Source: an uncultured Pseudomonadales bacterium
GTDB lineage: Bacteria; Pseudomonadota; Gammaproteobacteria; Pseudomonadales; Azotimanducaceae
Length of the DNA stretch: 64,000 nucleotides
Direction: 5' to 3'
Assembly (NCBI GenBank): GCA_958296295.1
Contig: OY282460.1
Coordinates: 62,001-126,000 of the forward strand
Shown here: positions 47,001-55,808 of the stretch, one piece after another
Layout: every line of letters starts with the position of its first letter
Position numbering within the stretch: the stretch's first letter is position 1
Translations under genes and position numbers: made by a program
Notes under the pieces: generated by a model
The model's input: only the letters and a program-made list of their open reading frames with translations
Databases searched by the model: none
Told to the model about the DNA's origin: nothing

Positions 47001-47061
47001 CGATATGCGTGAGGACTTCGATGCGGCGCTGGTGTCTTCGAGCGCAGATGAAGACCACTGA
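44032..47061 (+). CDS. Type III-like restriction enzyme: DEAD-box helicase with C-terminal nuclease
   Basis: 1009 residues from the ATG at 44032. SF2 helicase motifs: Walker A LATGAGKTTVM (Lys178), DExH NDEGHHCY (309-313), motif III SATPFF (366), and motif VI VVGRALRRQ (about 640). The C-terminal PD-(D/E)XK nuclease has YLPDFIVL (Asp928) and VVEVKGRR (Glu948, Lys950). This architecture matches BPTD_3080-type restriction proteins, which pair with a beta-class adenine methyltransferase. That partner is here about 4.9 kb downstream at 51955. The 3' end overlaps the toxin gene by 14 bp. Confidence 0.92.
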   Translation: MADFFEQPILNSPYERPDRHWELDENRQPTNRRIESRRPASFITPIPKPRKRRRQQDEIVFDRAAATVGSDSQSYDLTPLINNLRQQLQRWRQLPAGQWRVTPQTARLLEHWRHHPFNRIRPFFCQVEAAETVIWLTEVAPSVGREARNVLKHLQDVNDGANPGLSRLALKLATGAGKTTVMAMLIAWQTVNAVRHPGSNRFTRGFLVVTPGITIRERLRVLKPNDPDSYYQERELVPQDMLPDLGRANIVITNYHAFMRRERMPLAKGSRTLLQGHGPPLQTLETEGQMLRRVMPELMGMKRILAFNDEGHHCYRERPDEAGEEGDLRGEERDEAKRNQEAARVWISGLEAVNAKLGLSRVIDLSATPFFLRGSGYAEGTLFPWTMCDFSLMDAIECGIVKLPRVPVADNVASAETPVYRTLWDHIGQDMPRKGRRANAGVLDPLALPVPLQSALEALYGHYERVFAEWRAAKIDVPPCFIVVCNNTATSKLVYDYIAGFHRQRQDGSEELVHGRLELFRNFDEAGNAHPRPRTLLIDSEQLESGAALDAKFRAFAKDEIERFRREMVERTGLGRRAEDFTDEELLREAMNTVGKAGRLGGETRCVVSVSMLTEGWDANTVTHVLGVRAFGTQLLCEQVVGRALRRQSYELNEAGHFNVEYADVLGIPFDFTAKPAIVKPRPPTNTVQVQAISPDRDACAIRFPRVAGYRVELPEERLTATFDEDSTMVLTPELVGPAETVNEGIVGESVVLTLAHTASTRLATVAYHLAKHLVETKWQDADGTPKLHLFGQLKGIALQWLDNHLKCKGGTYPAQLLYKQLGDQACERITYGIVHQNIGSRPATVVLDPYNAAGSTAQVHFATSKETYRTDPRRCHVNHVVCDSGWEAEFARAIEAHPKVRAYVKNQGLGLTVPYRLGGEARTYLPDFIVLAEDGHGEDDLLHLVVEVKGRRLEDAKVKTTTMRKHWIPGVNRLGEYGRWAFVELRDVYDMREDFDAALVSSSADEDH

Positions 47062-47620
47062 GCAGATCCGCCGCCACCTCGGCCGGAGCGAGTATCGGTT
47101 TAGTCGTCATGCCGCTGTACGCGCAGTCGAGAGGAACATTGGCCGGCGGGAAATCGCCGAGGCAGGTGCGGATGCAAACGTCATTGAGGAATATCCCGAC
47201 GACAAGTACTCTCCGAGTTGCTTGCTCTTGGGCTACACGCAAGCGGGGCGGCCGCTGCACATGGGTGTGCGACGTTTTTGTGCGCGGGCGGGCTGCGGGG
47301 GTTTGGAGAGTCACCGCGATTCCCGGTACGCAGCTCCTGCCGTGCGCTGGTCGGCGACCTGAAGTGTCCCGACATGCGCTGGAGCAGGGCCGGTGCCAAC
47401 GACGTCATGGCCTTGCGTTCCCGCGTCCGCAGCGAACGGTGCGAGGACTTCCGGCGCATCGCGCAAACCACCGCAAATGGCGGCCTGACGGCCCGCGCAC
47501 AAAAACGTCGCACACCCGCTGCACATGCAGGTATCGCGTGCAGACGGTGATGATGTCAAGATCATCACTCTCTACGAGCCTCGAGAGGAAGATTGGTTGG
47601 ACTATTCGACACGGAGGTGA
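47048..47620 (+). pseudogene. DUF4258 (MqsR-like) toxin gene split by a MITE
   Basis: The 5' part, 47048-47262, encodes MKTTEQIRRHLGRSEYRFS, HAAVRAVERNIGRREIAEAG and CLLLGYTQAGRPLHM. The 3' part from 47527 continues in frame as QVSRADGDDVKIITLYEP and DWLDYSTRR-stop. Removing the element with one target copy restores a 102-codon DUF4258 gene exactly. The family includes MqsR-like RNase toxins. It starts inside the end of the restriction gene. The stop overlaps the GTG of the zinc-finger antitoxin as GTGA. As it stands it makes a truncated product with a foreign tail. Confidence 0.88.
47263..47517. mobile_element. 255-bp MITE with 27-bp perfect inverted repeats
   Basis: The left terminus at 47263 begins GGGTGTGCGACGTTTTTGTG and the right terminus ending at 47517 is its exact reverse complement over 27 bp. 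A 9-bp target duplication GCTGCACAT flanks it (47254-47262 and 47518-47526). The interior has no transposase gene, so it must be mobilised in trans. I cannot assign the parent family. Confidence 0.95.
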
Positions 47621-47898
47621 GCAACGTGTTTCGCTGTCCCGTATGTGGCGCTGACGAATGCCACGAAGAAAGGGTGGATGAGGTATTCCACCTTGGCGAC
47701 CGATACGTCTTGGTCGACCACATGCCAGCCGCCGTATGCAACCGCTGCGGCGATATGACCTTCAGTGCCGACACCGTTGAGAGGGTTCGGGTCTTGGTTC
47801 ACGGCCAAACTAGGCCAGCGAAGTCGATCCCTCTGAGCGTCTTCGAGTTCCCGCGCGATGGCGATAGGGCAGCCGCCGCACCATTGACGGCCTCGTAG
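47617..47898 (+). CDS. YgiT-type zinc-finger antitoxin (MqsA-like N-domain)
   Basis: 93 residues from the GTG overlapping the toxin stop. Two CxxC pairs, FRCPVCGADECHEE (Cys7, Cys10) and AVCNRCGDMTFSAD (Cys41, Cys44), form the MqsA/YgiT zinc domain. DRYVLVDHMPA and ERVRVLVHG follow. There is no C-terminal HTH, so DNA binding by this protein alone is doubtful. It remains intact although its toxin is disrupted. Confidence 0.85.
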   Translation: MSNVFRCPVCGADECHEERVDEVFHLGDRYVLVDHMPAAVCNRCGDMTFSADTVERVRVLVHGQTRPAKSIPLSVFEFPRDGDRAAAAPLTAS

Positions 47899-48026
47899 CT
47901 GCGAGCGCATCCGCATCTCATCAGCACACCAAGCGCCTTCGCCCCTCTTGCCGTCACCACGTGTTGTGCTGGACTTCGTCGCACAGGTGGGAGACAGCCA
48001 CCGCGAGACCAGCCGCGGCTAGTTCG

Positions 48027-48806
48027 ATGACTTTCAATGCAGAAGCGTTACAAGATCTCTTGTGCCAGCGATTGTGCGAGGACATCGTTGTGGACCGTAG
48101 GCCAGATGGCGACCTGATGCTGCGCACGCACTTCCGGTTTCCGGACGGCGACAGCTTCCCGATCCACATCTCCCCGGCACCGAGCGGCGGCATTCGCCTC
48201 TCCGACCGCGGCCACACGTTGATGCACATCAGCTACGACCACGACGTAGACGCCTTCTTGGACGGAACCCGCGGTGCGTTGCTTGAACGCATCGTCGCCG
48301 AGAGCGGGATCCGGCAACAACAAGGTGCCTTTTGCTTGGACACAACCGCGGAGCAGGTCCCGGCAGCGTTGTTCCAGCTAGGGCAAGCCCTGACTCGCAT
48401 CTACGACCTGACGTTCCTCTCGCGCTCGAACGTGGGGTCTACGTTCTACGATGACTTGTCCGATTGCTTAGCCGACCTAGTGGACGAGTCCAAAATCATG
48501 CGCGACTACCAACCCGATGTACCAAACGCCAAAGCGTACACCGTGGACTACCGCATCGAAGGAAGCGAGGAGCAGCTGTTCCTTTTCGGCGTACCCAACC
48601 GGGACAAAGCCAAGCTGACGACGATCATGTTGTCGCACTACCATCGATACGAGTTGCCTTTCGAGTCGATCATCGTGTTCGAGGACCAAACGGCTATGCC
48701 GCGCCTCGACCTGGCTAGGCTGTCGGACGTGGGCGGCGACATGATCTCCTCTCTAGACGCCCAAGAGGACTTCAACCGCAAGCTGCTGCGGCGTATTGCG
48801 GCGTAG
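48027..48806 (+). CDS. DUF1828/DUF1829 domain protein
   Basis: 259 residues from the ATG at 48027. The N-terminal DUF1828 part has SFPIHISPAPSGGIRLSDRG and HTLMHISYDHDVDAFLDG. The C-terminal DUF1829 part has DYQPDVPNAKAYTVDYRIEG, LFLFGVPNRDKAKLTTIMLS and ESIIVFEDQTAMPRLD. Function unknown; it occurs in phages and defence regions. It is 16 bp from the ParB-AAA gene. Confidence 0.8.
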   Translation: MTFNAEALQDLLCQRLCEDIVVDRRPDGDLMLRTHFRFPDGDSFPIHISPAPSGGIRLSDRGHTLMHISYDHDVDAFLDGTRGALLERIVAESGIRQQQGAFCLDTTAEQVPAALFQLGQALTRIYDLTFLSRSNVGSTFYDDLSDCLADLVDESKIMRDYQPDVPNAKAYTVDYRIEGSEEQLFLFGVPNRDKAKLTTIMLSHYHRYELPFESIIVFEDQTAMPRLDLARLSDVGGDMISSLDAQEDFNRKLLRRIAA

Positions 48807-48822
48807 CGCTGGAGATAAAGCT

Positions 48823-51072
48823 ATGAGTGAAGAGTCCGTTGAACAGGTACGAGGCAGACGGCAAACAGTGTCGCTTGCTCGCCTCTACTTGGATCCAAAC
48901 AACTTTCGGTTTGTTGACAATCCGGCTTATCGACCTGTCGCAGCGGAGGATGTCTTTAGTGGAGATGTGCAGCGGCTAACGTCGACATTCCTCTTGGGCA
49001 AGTCCCAGGAGCATGTTCAAGATCTCATCGCCAGCATTACGGAAAACGGCTGGCTCGACATCGACGCGATCTTAGTGGAACGACACGAGGGCAGCCGTTT
49101 CTTAGTCGTTGAAGGCAACCGGCGTGTTGCCACGCTAAAGCACCTCCAGCGCGAGTACGACGGCGGTGCCGCACACTTGGGCAAGCTCGATGTGGCCCTC
49201 TTCTCGAGAGTTCCAGTTGTCCTGCACGACTCTGCCGACGAACGCCAGCACATGGTGATGATGGGGCTTCATCACATCAGTGGGAAGCGGCGATGGCCAG
49301 CCATCAACCGAGCCTTGGCCATGCAGCGCCTGCAAGAGCAATGCAATGGCGACGCGGAGGCCGCGCGTCGCGCCCTTGGCGTCAGCAAGCAGGACTTCAA
49401 CCGATCTGTGCGTACACTAGCCCTAGTGGACGCCTACAAGAGTAGCGACTATGGCGATCAGTTCAAGTCCGATCAATACACACTCTTTCGCGAAGCTCTC
49501 GGAAGGCCGGCCATTCGCAGTTGGCTAGGCTGGAGTGACTCAGCTTCGGTTGCCAGCGACGCGGGGAATCTGGATCGACTGTTCAACTGGATGTCGCAAA
49601 TCGACGACATCGGCGACGGCGATGTGGACACCCGCCAGGAGTCAGAGGATGTCGCCGACGAGGCCCGGCGGCCCGCCGGGGTGGACAACGTCTATGTTGA
49701 CACCCGCCAGGAGTCAGGCCCCGTCATTACAACTCTCGGCCATGTCCGCGAGCTCGCTAGGCTGATGGAGGATCCCGTCGCCCTCAAACGACTTGAAGAG
49801 ACACGCAGCCTGCAGGAGGCCACTCTGTCGAGTGATCTGCTGGTAAAGACGGAGATCGAGCGTGCTTTCGCGACATGCGACGACGGCATACTGAAGTTGA
49901 ACCAGCGGGTTGGCGAGCTTGACTCGGAAGACTTGGACCGCGTGGAGCATCTGATCGGCAAGCTGCAAGGTATCTCCTACGCACGCAAGCGGCGTCCGGC
50001 GGCGTCCGGCGGTCGGATGCCATGGCAGCCCTTCAATGACCGGACGCACTCGCAGTTTTCTACCATACAGGTGGACACCTACCGGGGAATCAGTGGCCTT
50101 GTGCTAGAGGGCTTGCAGCGTGTCAACCTCATTGCGGGCATCAACAACGCAGGCAAGACGTCTCTCCTAGAAGCGATCTACTTGCTTGCTCACCAAAACG
50201 ACGAAACAGCATTGCTGCATGTCCCTCGTTGGCGCGGGCGGATGGGCAGCGAGCCGGACCCAATTTGGCTTGCGCAGCAACTTCAACAAGACATACGCGT
50301 CAACGGGCATTTCGACGCATTTGAAGAGAACATGGCGAGCTTGGACATCCAGCGTATCGATGAGCCGGACGAGGACATCAAGGACCAGACGTCCTTTCTC
50401 ACTAAGTTCCGCATCAAGTCCTGCTACGGCGGCAGAGACCAAAGCGCCAACGTGGCGCTGTTTTCGGACCGCCCACGTCGCGCCAGCTTCCAAGGTCAGC
50501 AATGGTTGTGCAGATCGGCAATCACCAGCCCATTCTGCGCGAATCGCTCGGACATGCTCATCGAGGCCAATGAGGCCGCATTGGAGGCCGGAGTAAAGGC
50601 CAAAGTGATTGGCTTCATCGTCGAGCACGTCGACAAGGCCATAACGAATATTGAACTGGTAAAGGAACCCAATCGTTTTCTCGTCAGCCACGAGGACTTC
50701 CATCAGGCACCCGATCTGTCGTCATTCGGCGATGGTATGCGCCGCATATTCGAGATAGGCCTTTTGTTCGCGAGCGTCCGCGGCGGCGTGCTGCTGATAG
50801 ACGAGTTCGAAAACGCGATTCACGCGGCATTGCTTGGCCCCTTCACTCGCATCGTCCAGGAGCTCGCTGTGGAACAAAACGTGCAGGTGTTTCTTACGAC
50901 GCACAGCAAAGAGACGCTCGATGCGTTCATCAAGAACAGCTACCGGACGGATGACATTGCTGCCTATGGCATCGGTCGTGGTCCAGACGGCGTACATGCG
51001 CGTCGTTTCGATGGCGACAAGCTCTTGAGGCTCAACAGGGCTGTAGATTTCGACTTAAGAGGCATTCGATGA
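48823..51072 (+). CDS. ParB-like domain fused to OLD-type AAA ATPase
   Basis: 749 residues, with GGAGATAAAGCT before the ATG. Residues about 15-200 are a ParB/Srx-like N-domain: VSLARLYLDPNNFRF, SITENGWLDIDAILVERHEG, VVEGNRRVATLKHL, then a KorB/ParB-like helical part (ALGVSKQDFNRSVRTLALVD). Residues about 415-749 are an OLD/RecF-like ATPase: Walker A GINNAGKTSLLEAIY (439-446), signature LSSFGDGMRRIFEIG, Walker B GVLLIDEFEN (Asp660, Glu661) and H-loop LTTHSKETLDAF. The linker holds a duplicated VDTRQES. No ParA is present. The stop overlaps the next ATG (ATGA). Codons are more AT-rich than in core genes. Confidence 0.88.
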   Translation: MSEESVEQVRGRRQTVSLARLYLDPNNFRFVDNPAYRPVAAEDVFSGDVQRLTSTFLLGKSQEHVQDLIASITENGWLDIDAILVERHEGSRFLVVEGNRRVATLKHLQREYDGGAAHLGKLDVALFSRVPVVLHDSADERQHMVMMGLHHISGKRRWPAINRALAMQRLQEQCNGDAEAARRALGVSKQDFNRSVRTLALVDAYKSSDYGDQFKSDQYTLFREALGRPAIRSWLGWSDSASVASDAGNLDRLFNWMSQIDDIGDGDVDTRQESEDVADEARRPAGVDNVYVDTRQESGPVITTLGHVRELARLMEDPVALKRLEETRSLQEATLSSDLLVKTEIERAFATCDDGILKLNQRVGELDSEDLDRVEHLIGKLQGISYARKRRPAASGGRMPWQPFNDRTHSQFSTIQVDTYRGISGLVLEGLQRVNLIAGINNAGKTSLLEAIYLLAHQNDETALLHVPRWRGRMGSEPDPIWLAQQLQQDIRVNGHFDAFEENMASLDIQRIDEPDEDIKDQTSFLTKFRIKSCYGGRDQSANVALFSDRPRRASFQGQQWLCRSAITSPFCANRSDMLIEANEAALEAGVKAKVIGFIVEHVDKAITNIELVKEPNRFLVSHEDFHQAPDLSSFGDGMRRIFEIGLLFASVRGGVLLIDEFENAIHAALLGPFTRIVQELAVEQNVQVFLTTHSKETLDAFIKNSYRTDDIAAYGIGRGPDGVHARRFDGDKLLRLNRAVDFDLRGIR
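49627..49717 (+). repeat. 19-bp in-frame direct repeat in the ParB-AAA linker
   Basis: GACACCCGCCAGGAGTCAG occurs at 49627-49645 and 49699-49717, exactly 72 bp (24 codons) apart, giving VDTRQES twice. The 53 bp between them are GC-rich and encode an acidic linker. Confidence 0.85.
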
Positions 51073-51944
51073 GGGCTGTCCTCGTGTTTTGCGAAGGCAA
51101 GCACGATGTGGTGTTCGTCGAGCGGAGCTTGGGTGCCTGCGCAGGTTGCGAGAGGCTTACGGGGAAGATCCGAGACTTGCCTTCGCCCTTCGGCGCTAGC
51201 AAGAGCAGCTCCGTCCCTACGGGATTGATTGCCACTCGACTCGGGCAGTTGGACATACAAGATGTGGCGCTGCGGGACGACTATCCGCCTACGCCACAAT
51301 TCGAGACTGCCGTTCGGAGTCCGGCGGATGTCGTCTACATACTGGTCCGAGCGGGCGGCAAGAATAGGTCGAAGGCCGTTCTCGATCTCATGCAGTTTGT
51401 GGACGTTACGATGGACGCGGACGACTTCGACGTAACGGAACACGCAGCCGCGTTCTTGTTCGATGCGGATCATGAGGGCTTGGCGTCCACGGTAGCGCAG
51501 TTCCAAAGAGAGTACGGCACCTACTTTGGGGACCTGTCGCGGGCGAACCATGCCGCATGGACTACGACGAGCTCGATTCCCGTTGGCGTTTACGTCTTTC
51601 ACAGAGGAGACTCCAAGCAAGGTACGCTGGAGGATCACATCGCACCGATGGTGGAGTCGGCTTGGCCCCGCCAGTACGACAGTGCGCAGCGTTACATAGA
51701 CAGCAACAGAAGGGCCGAAGACGCCGCTTCCAGCAGCGACGCCAAGCGCCTGAAGGCCATCGTCACGGCCGCGGCCCAGTTCAAGCACCCCGGACGGCCG
51801 TTGTCCACCGTGATTGCCCGGAACGGCTTGCCCAGCAAGCAGTTCGAGTCGTCCCTAGCGAGTACGGCGCTTGCTACATTTCTCGGGGATACGCCTTGGT
51901 CGCAGCCGCACAAACCTAGCAGTGCGCTAGCAGCGACCGTTTGA
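51069..51944 (+). CDS. TOPRIM-like nuclease partner of the ParB-AAA ATPase
   Basis: 291 residues. It begins MRAVLVFCEGKHDVVFVERS, a TOPRIM-like first strand with Glu9; the second acidic motif is AAAFLFDADHEGLAS (Asp132, Asp134). VYVFHRGDSKQGTLEDHIAP follows, and the C-terminus is helical (LKAIVTAAAQFKHPGRPLS). It resembles DUF3226/DUF4435-type proteins, which pair with AAA ATPases in OLD-like and PARIS-like defence. Four-base overlap with the ATPase gene indicates coupling. Confidence 0.75.
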   Translation: MRAVLVFCEGKHDVVFVERSLGACAGCERLTGKIRDLPSPFGASKSSSVPTGLIATRLGQLDIQDVALRDDYPPTPQFETAVRSPADVVYILVRAGGKNRSKAVLDLMQFVDVTMDADDFDVTEHAAAFLFDADHEGLASTVAQFQREYGTYFGDLSRANHAAWTTTSSIPVGVYVFHRGDSKQGTLEDHIAPMVESAWPRQYDSAQRYIDSNRRAEDAASSSDAKRLKAIVTAAAQFKHPGRPLSTVIARNGLPSKQFESSLASTALATFLGDTPWSQPHKPSSALAATV

Positions 51945-51954
51945 GCAGGTAGCC

Positions 51955-54710
51955 ATGGCCCGCCGACCGAAACAGCCTAAACAGATAACCGCACTGACGC
52001 ATGGCGAGGCGTCGCGCAAGAACATTCCGACGGCCGAGCATCAGGCGGTGATGGCGGAGGGGGAGCGCAAGCCGGTTCCGGTGACCTACCAGCGGCGCAA
52101 TCGCGATCTGGACCCGCAGTTGATGTGGCGCGGCAAGGACGAGCAGGATTGGCAGGATCTGGTAGTGCCGGCACCGCCGCTGTTCATTCAGGAGAAGGTG
52201 CATCCGAAGGTGCTGATCGACGACCTCTTGCGGCGCAGCAAAGAGGACCGGGCGGCGGCAGAACCGCAGGTGGACCTGTTCGCGGATTTCAACGGGCTGC
52301 CGGACGAAACGCCCGTACCGAGTTCTACCAGCACGACGCCAACTGGGCGAACCGCATGATCCTCGGCGACAGCCTGCAAGTGATGGCATCGCTAGCCGAA
52401 CGCGAAGGCTTGCGCGGCAAGGTGCAGTGCATCTACATCGATCCGCCCTACGGCATCAAGTTCAACTCCAACTTCCAGTGGTCCACCACCAGCCGCGACG
52501 TGAAGGACGGCAAGACCGAGCACATGACCCGCGAACCGGAGCAGGTGAAGGCGTTTCGGGACACTTGGCGCGATGGCATTCACTCGTATCTGACGTATCT
52601 GCGCGACCGGCTGACGGTGGCACGGGACTTGTTGACCGAGAGTGGCTCCGTGTTCGTGCAGATTGGGGACGAGAACGTGCATCGGGTTCGGGCGGTGATG
52701 GATGAGGTGTTTGGGGAGGAGAACTTCGCGTCGATCATCTCCATTCGGAAGACGACTAGCGAAGGGTCAAATCTGATCGGTTCTACGACAGATTTCGTCC
52801 TTTGGTACGCAAAGTCCATTGAACGCACCAAGCACAGGGCCATTTACACGAGGCGGAGTGAGATCGCCGAGGACCGTTACTCTCAGTTCACGGCGGACGG
52901 GCGCCTCTTCAGATTGGACAACATCACAAGTTCAAGACCAGCGGGCGACGGCGATGTGACCTCTTTCACATGGCATCGCCGGCAGTTCACGCCGGGCAAC
53001 GGTACGTTCAAGACAACCCAGGACGGTCTGGAACGTCTAGGGTTGGCAGGTAGGCTCGTTGCATCGACACGAGGCAAGCTGAACTACGTCAGATTTAAGG
53101 ACGACTTCGGAGTTGCGATCGTTGGCAACCTTTGGACCGACATCAGTGGCGCAGTGCAAAGTCGGTCCGACCCTAAGGTGTACGTTGTTCAGACCTCAAC
53201 ACAATTGGTCGAGCGTTGCCTCCTGCTTGCCACCGATCCCGGCGACCTAGTACTGGACCCAACTTGCGGTTCCGGCACCACGGCCTACGTCGCCGAGCAG
53301 TGGGGCCGTCGTTGGATCACTATCGAAACGAGCCGCGTCGCCCTCGCCTTGGCTCGTACGCGCGTCATGGGCGCTCGCTATCCCTACTACCTGCTCTCCG
53401 ATTCGGCCGAAGGCCAAGCGAAGGAAGCAGAGCTCGCCCGCGTCGCGCCCGCTCAAGCCTCGACTCACGGATCGATCCGGCACGGTTTCGTTTACGAGCG
53501 CGTACCGCACATCATGCTTAGCACCATCGCCAACAACGCCGAGATCGACGTCATCCATGACGAATATCAAGCCAAGCTCGAGCCGTTACGGGGAGCGCTC
53601 AACAACGCATTGGGCGAGCATTGGCAAGAGTGGGAGATTCCCCGCGACGCCGACGGAGTGTGGCCCGACGAAACGAAGCAACTGCACGCCGAGTGGTGGC
53701 AACAGCGCATCGCCCGCCAGCAGGACATTGACGCCTCCATCGCCGCCAAGGCGGACTATGAGCACCTCTACGACAAGCCCTTCGCGGACAGCAAGCGCGT
53801 GCGCGTGGCCGGTCCGTTCACTGTGGAGAGCCTGTCGCCACATCGCACGCTGACGGTCGATGAGGAGGGAGACGCGCAGGCCACGGAAATCCGCGAGGAA
53901 CACGCACCGTACCAAAGGCAACGGCGACCAAGATTCACATCCATCATTTTGGAAAACCTTCGCGCCGCTGGCGTGCAGCAGGCGCGCAAGGACGACAGGA
54001 TCAGTTTCACGTCGCTCGTTCCGTGGCCCGGCACGATGGTCTGCGCCGAAGGCCGCTACGCAGAAGCAGATGGTGGCGCGGAGAAACGCGCAGCCGTCTT
54101 CGTAGGCCCGGAGTTCGGCACCGTCTCGCGCCCCGATCTGGTAGAAGCCGTGCGCGAAGCCGCGGACGCGGGTTTCGACGTGCTGATCGCCTGCGCCTTC
54201 AACTACGACGCGCAAGCGTCCGACTTCTCCCAGCTAGGCCGTGTGCCGATCCTCAAGGCGCGCATGAATGCAGACTTGCACCAAGCTCAGGACTTCAAGA
54301 AGACCGATCGCGCCAACCTGTTCGTCGTCTTCGGCGAGCCGGACATAGAGATCGCACATATCGATGGCAACGGCAAGGGCGAACAATTGCAGGTGAAGAT
54401 CAACGGCGTGGACGTGTACCACCCCAGCACCGGCGAAATCCGCAGCGACGCTGCGGACGGCATCGCCTGCTGGTTCGTGGATACGGATTACAACCAGGAG
54501 AGCTTCTTCGTCCGCCACGCCTACTTCCTCGGCGCCAGCGACCCCTACAAATCCTTGAAGACCACGCTGAAGGCAGAGATAGAACCGGACGCGTGGGCCA
54601 CCCTCTACAGCGACACCTCGCGCCCGTTCGCCAAACCCAAATCCGGGCGCATCGCCGTGAAAGTGATCAACCACCTCGGCGACGAAGTGATGAAGGTGTT
54701 TCGGGTATGA
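51955..54710 (+). pseudogene. Type III-like adenine DNA methyltransferase with one -1 frameshift
   Basis: Starts at ATG 51955 (MARRPKQPKQITALTHGEAS), 10 bp after the TOPRIM gene. It reads to LFADFNGLPDE, then near 52307-52310 (GACGAAACG) one base is missing and the frame moves to RTEFYQHDANWANRMILGDS. Beta-class order: IYIDPPYGIKF (motif IV) precedes LDPTCGSGTTAYVAEQWGRR (motif I). The long C-terminus (FVGPEFGTVSRPDLVEAVRE..) is typical of the BPTD_3080-type partner. The corrected protein is about 918 residues. The frameshift would remove the methyltransferase while the restriction gene stays intact, which would be toxic. Sequencing error or a rescuing frameshift is therefore more likely than true loss. 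Confidence 0.85.
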
Positions 54711-55804
54711 CGGAGACGACGGTTGCAGCGCAGGAAACAGACGGGCGCTTGGATTGGATTACGGTTAAGGGCTTTCGGAGCATCGCGTGCGTCGAGAAGC
54801 TGGAGCTAAAGCCCATCAACGTGCTGATCGGTGCTAATGGGGCCGGCAAGTCCAACCTCGTCAACGTGTTCTCGCTGCTTGGCTCTCTGGCAGAAGGAGA
54901 ATATGGCCTGAGCAAGTACGTCGCTCGCACAGGCGGCGCAGACCGGAACCTCCACTTCGGCACCAAGACCACTCAGGAAGTGCGCGTCGCACTGTCTTTC
55001 GCCCAAGGCGTAGGGAGCTATGAAGCTCACTTGGCGACTACAGAAGATGACCGTCTCTTTGTGGTGTCGGAATCTGTCGGCGATGTCCCAAGACCTGACT
55101 TGGTAGGCTTAGAGGCCCTGCGTGCGCAACTGGATGTATGGCGCGTCTATCACTTCAACGACACCGGAAATGGTGCTCGCATTCTCAGAAACGCCTATCT
55201 GAATGACAACCGGTTTCTCCGCGAAGATGGCGAAAACATAGCGCCATTCCTCTACTTGCTGCGCGAGAAAGAACCGCAATCCTACGAGCGCATCAAGAAT
55301 ACGTTCCGCCTAGTGGCCCCTTTCTTCGACGACTTCGTCCTTGAGCCGCTGGCGCAGAACGAACAGATGATCCGTCTCGGATGGCGTCACCGGAGTTCGG
55401 ACGATTACTTCGACATTTCTACGCTCTCGGACGGTTCGCTACGCTTCCTCGCCCTCGCCACGCTTTTGCTGCAACCGGCAAGGTTCCGTACGTCACTGAT
55501 ACTCCTAGACGAACCGGAGCTTGGCCTGCACCCCTACGCCATGGCCATGCTGTGCTCCCTGATACGCAGCGCCTCTGTTGAGACGCAAATCATTCTCGCT
55601 ACGCAGTCGCCCTACCTAGTCGATCAGTTCGAGCCAGAGGATGTTGTGGTAGTGGATCGAATAAACGGCGAATCACAGTTCAGGAGATTGTCCACGCCGG
55701 CGCTTGAAGCGTGGCTGGAAGACTACAGCCTCGGCGACCTATGGTTGAAGAACGAACTCGGCGGGCGGCCCGCCTACGAGGGCTCTGTCCAGAAGGGTCG
55801 CTGA
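54707..55804 (+). CDS. AAA ATPase (RecF/OLD-like, AAA_21)
   Basis: 365 residues, ATG overlapping the methyltransferase stop. Walker A IGANGAGKSNLVNVFSLLG (42-50), signature STLSDGSLRFLALATLLL (about 240), Walker B LILLDEPELGLHP (Asp268, Glu269), and H-loop ATQSPYLVDQF. It pairs with the DUF4276 protein four bases downstream, a very common two-gene unit near restriction-modification loci. Confidence 0.92.
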   Translation: MTETTVAAQETDGRLDWITVKGFRSIACVEKLELKPINVLIGANGAGKSNLVNVFSLLGSLAEGEYGLSKYVARTGGADRNLHFGTKTTQEVRVALSFAQGVGSYEAHLATTEDDRLFVVSESVGDVPRPDLVGLEALRAQLDVWRVYHFNDTGNGARILRNAYLNDNRFLREDGENIAPFLYLLREKEPQSYERIKNTFRLVAPFFDDFVLEPLAQNEQMIRLGWRHRSSDDYFDISTLSDGSLRFLALATLLLQPARFRTSLILLDEPELGLHPYAMAMLCSLIRSASVETQIILATQSPYLVDQFEPEDVVVVDRINGESQFRRLSTPALEAWLEDYSLGDLWLKNELGGRPAYEGSVQKGR

Positions 55805-55808
55805 GCCC

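Noticed and set aside
44032..47061. Type I restriction subunit HsdR
   Set aside because: No hsdS gene, and the C-terminal nuclease layout and beta-class methyltransferase partner fit the type III-like group better.
48823..49500. Chromosome-partition ParB
   Set aside because: No parA neighbour or parS-like site, and the domain is fused to an OLD-type ATPase within a defence island.
49627..49717. CRISPR-like repeat pair
   Set aside because: Only two copies, inside a coding sequence and in frame; no array or cas genes in the window.
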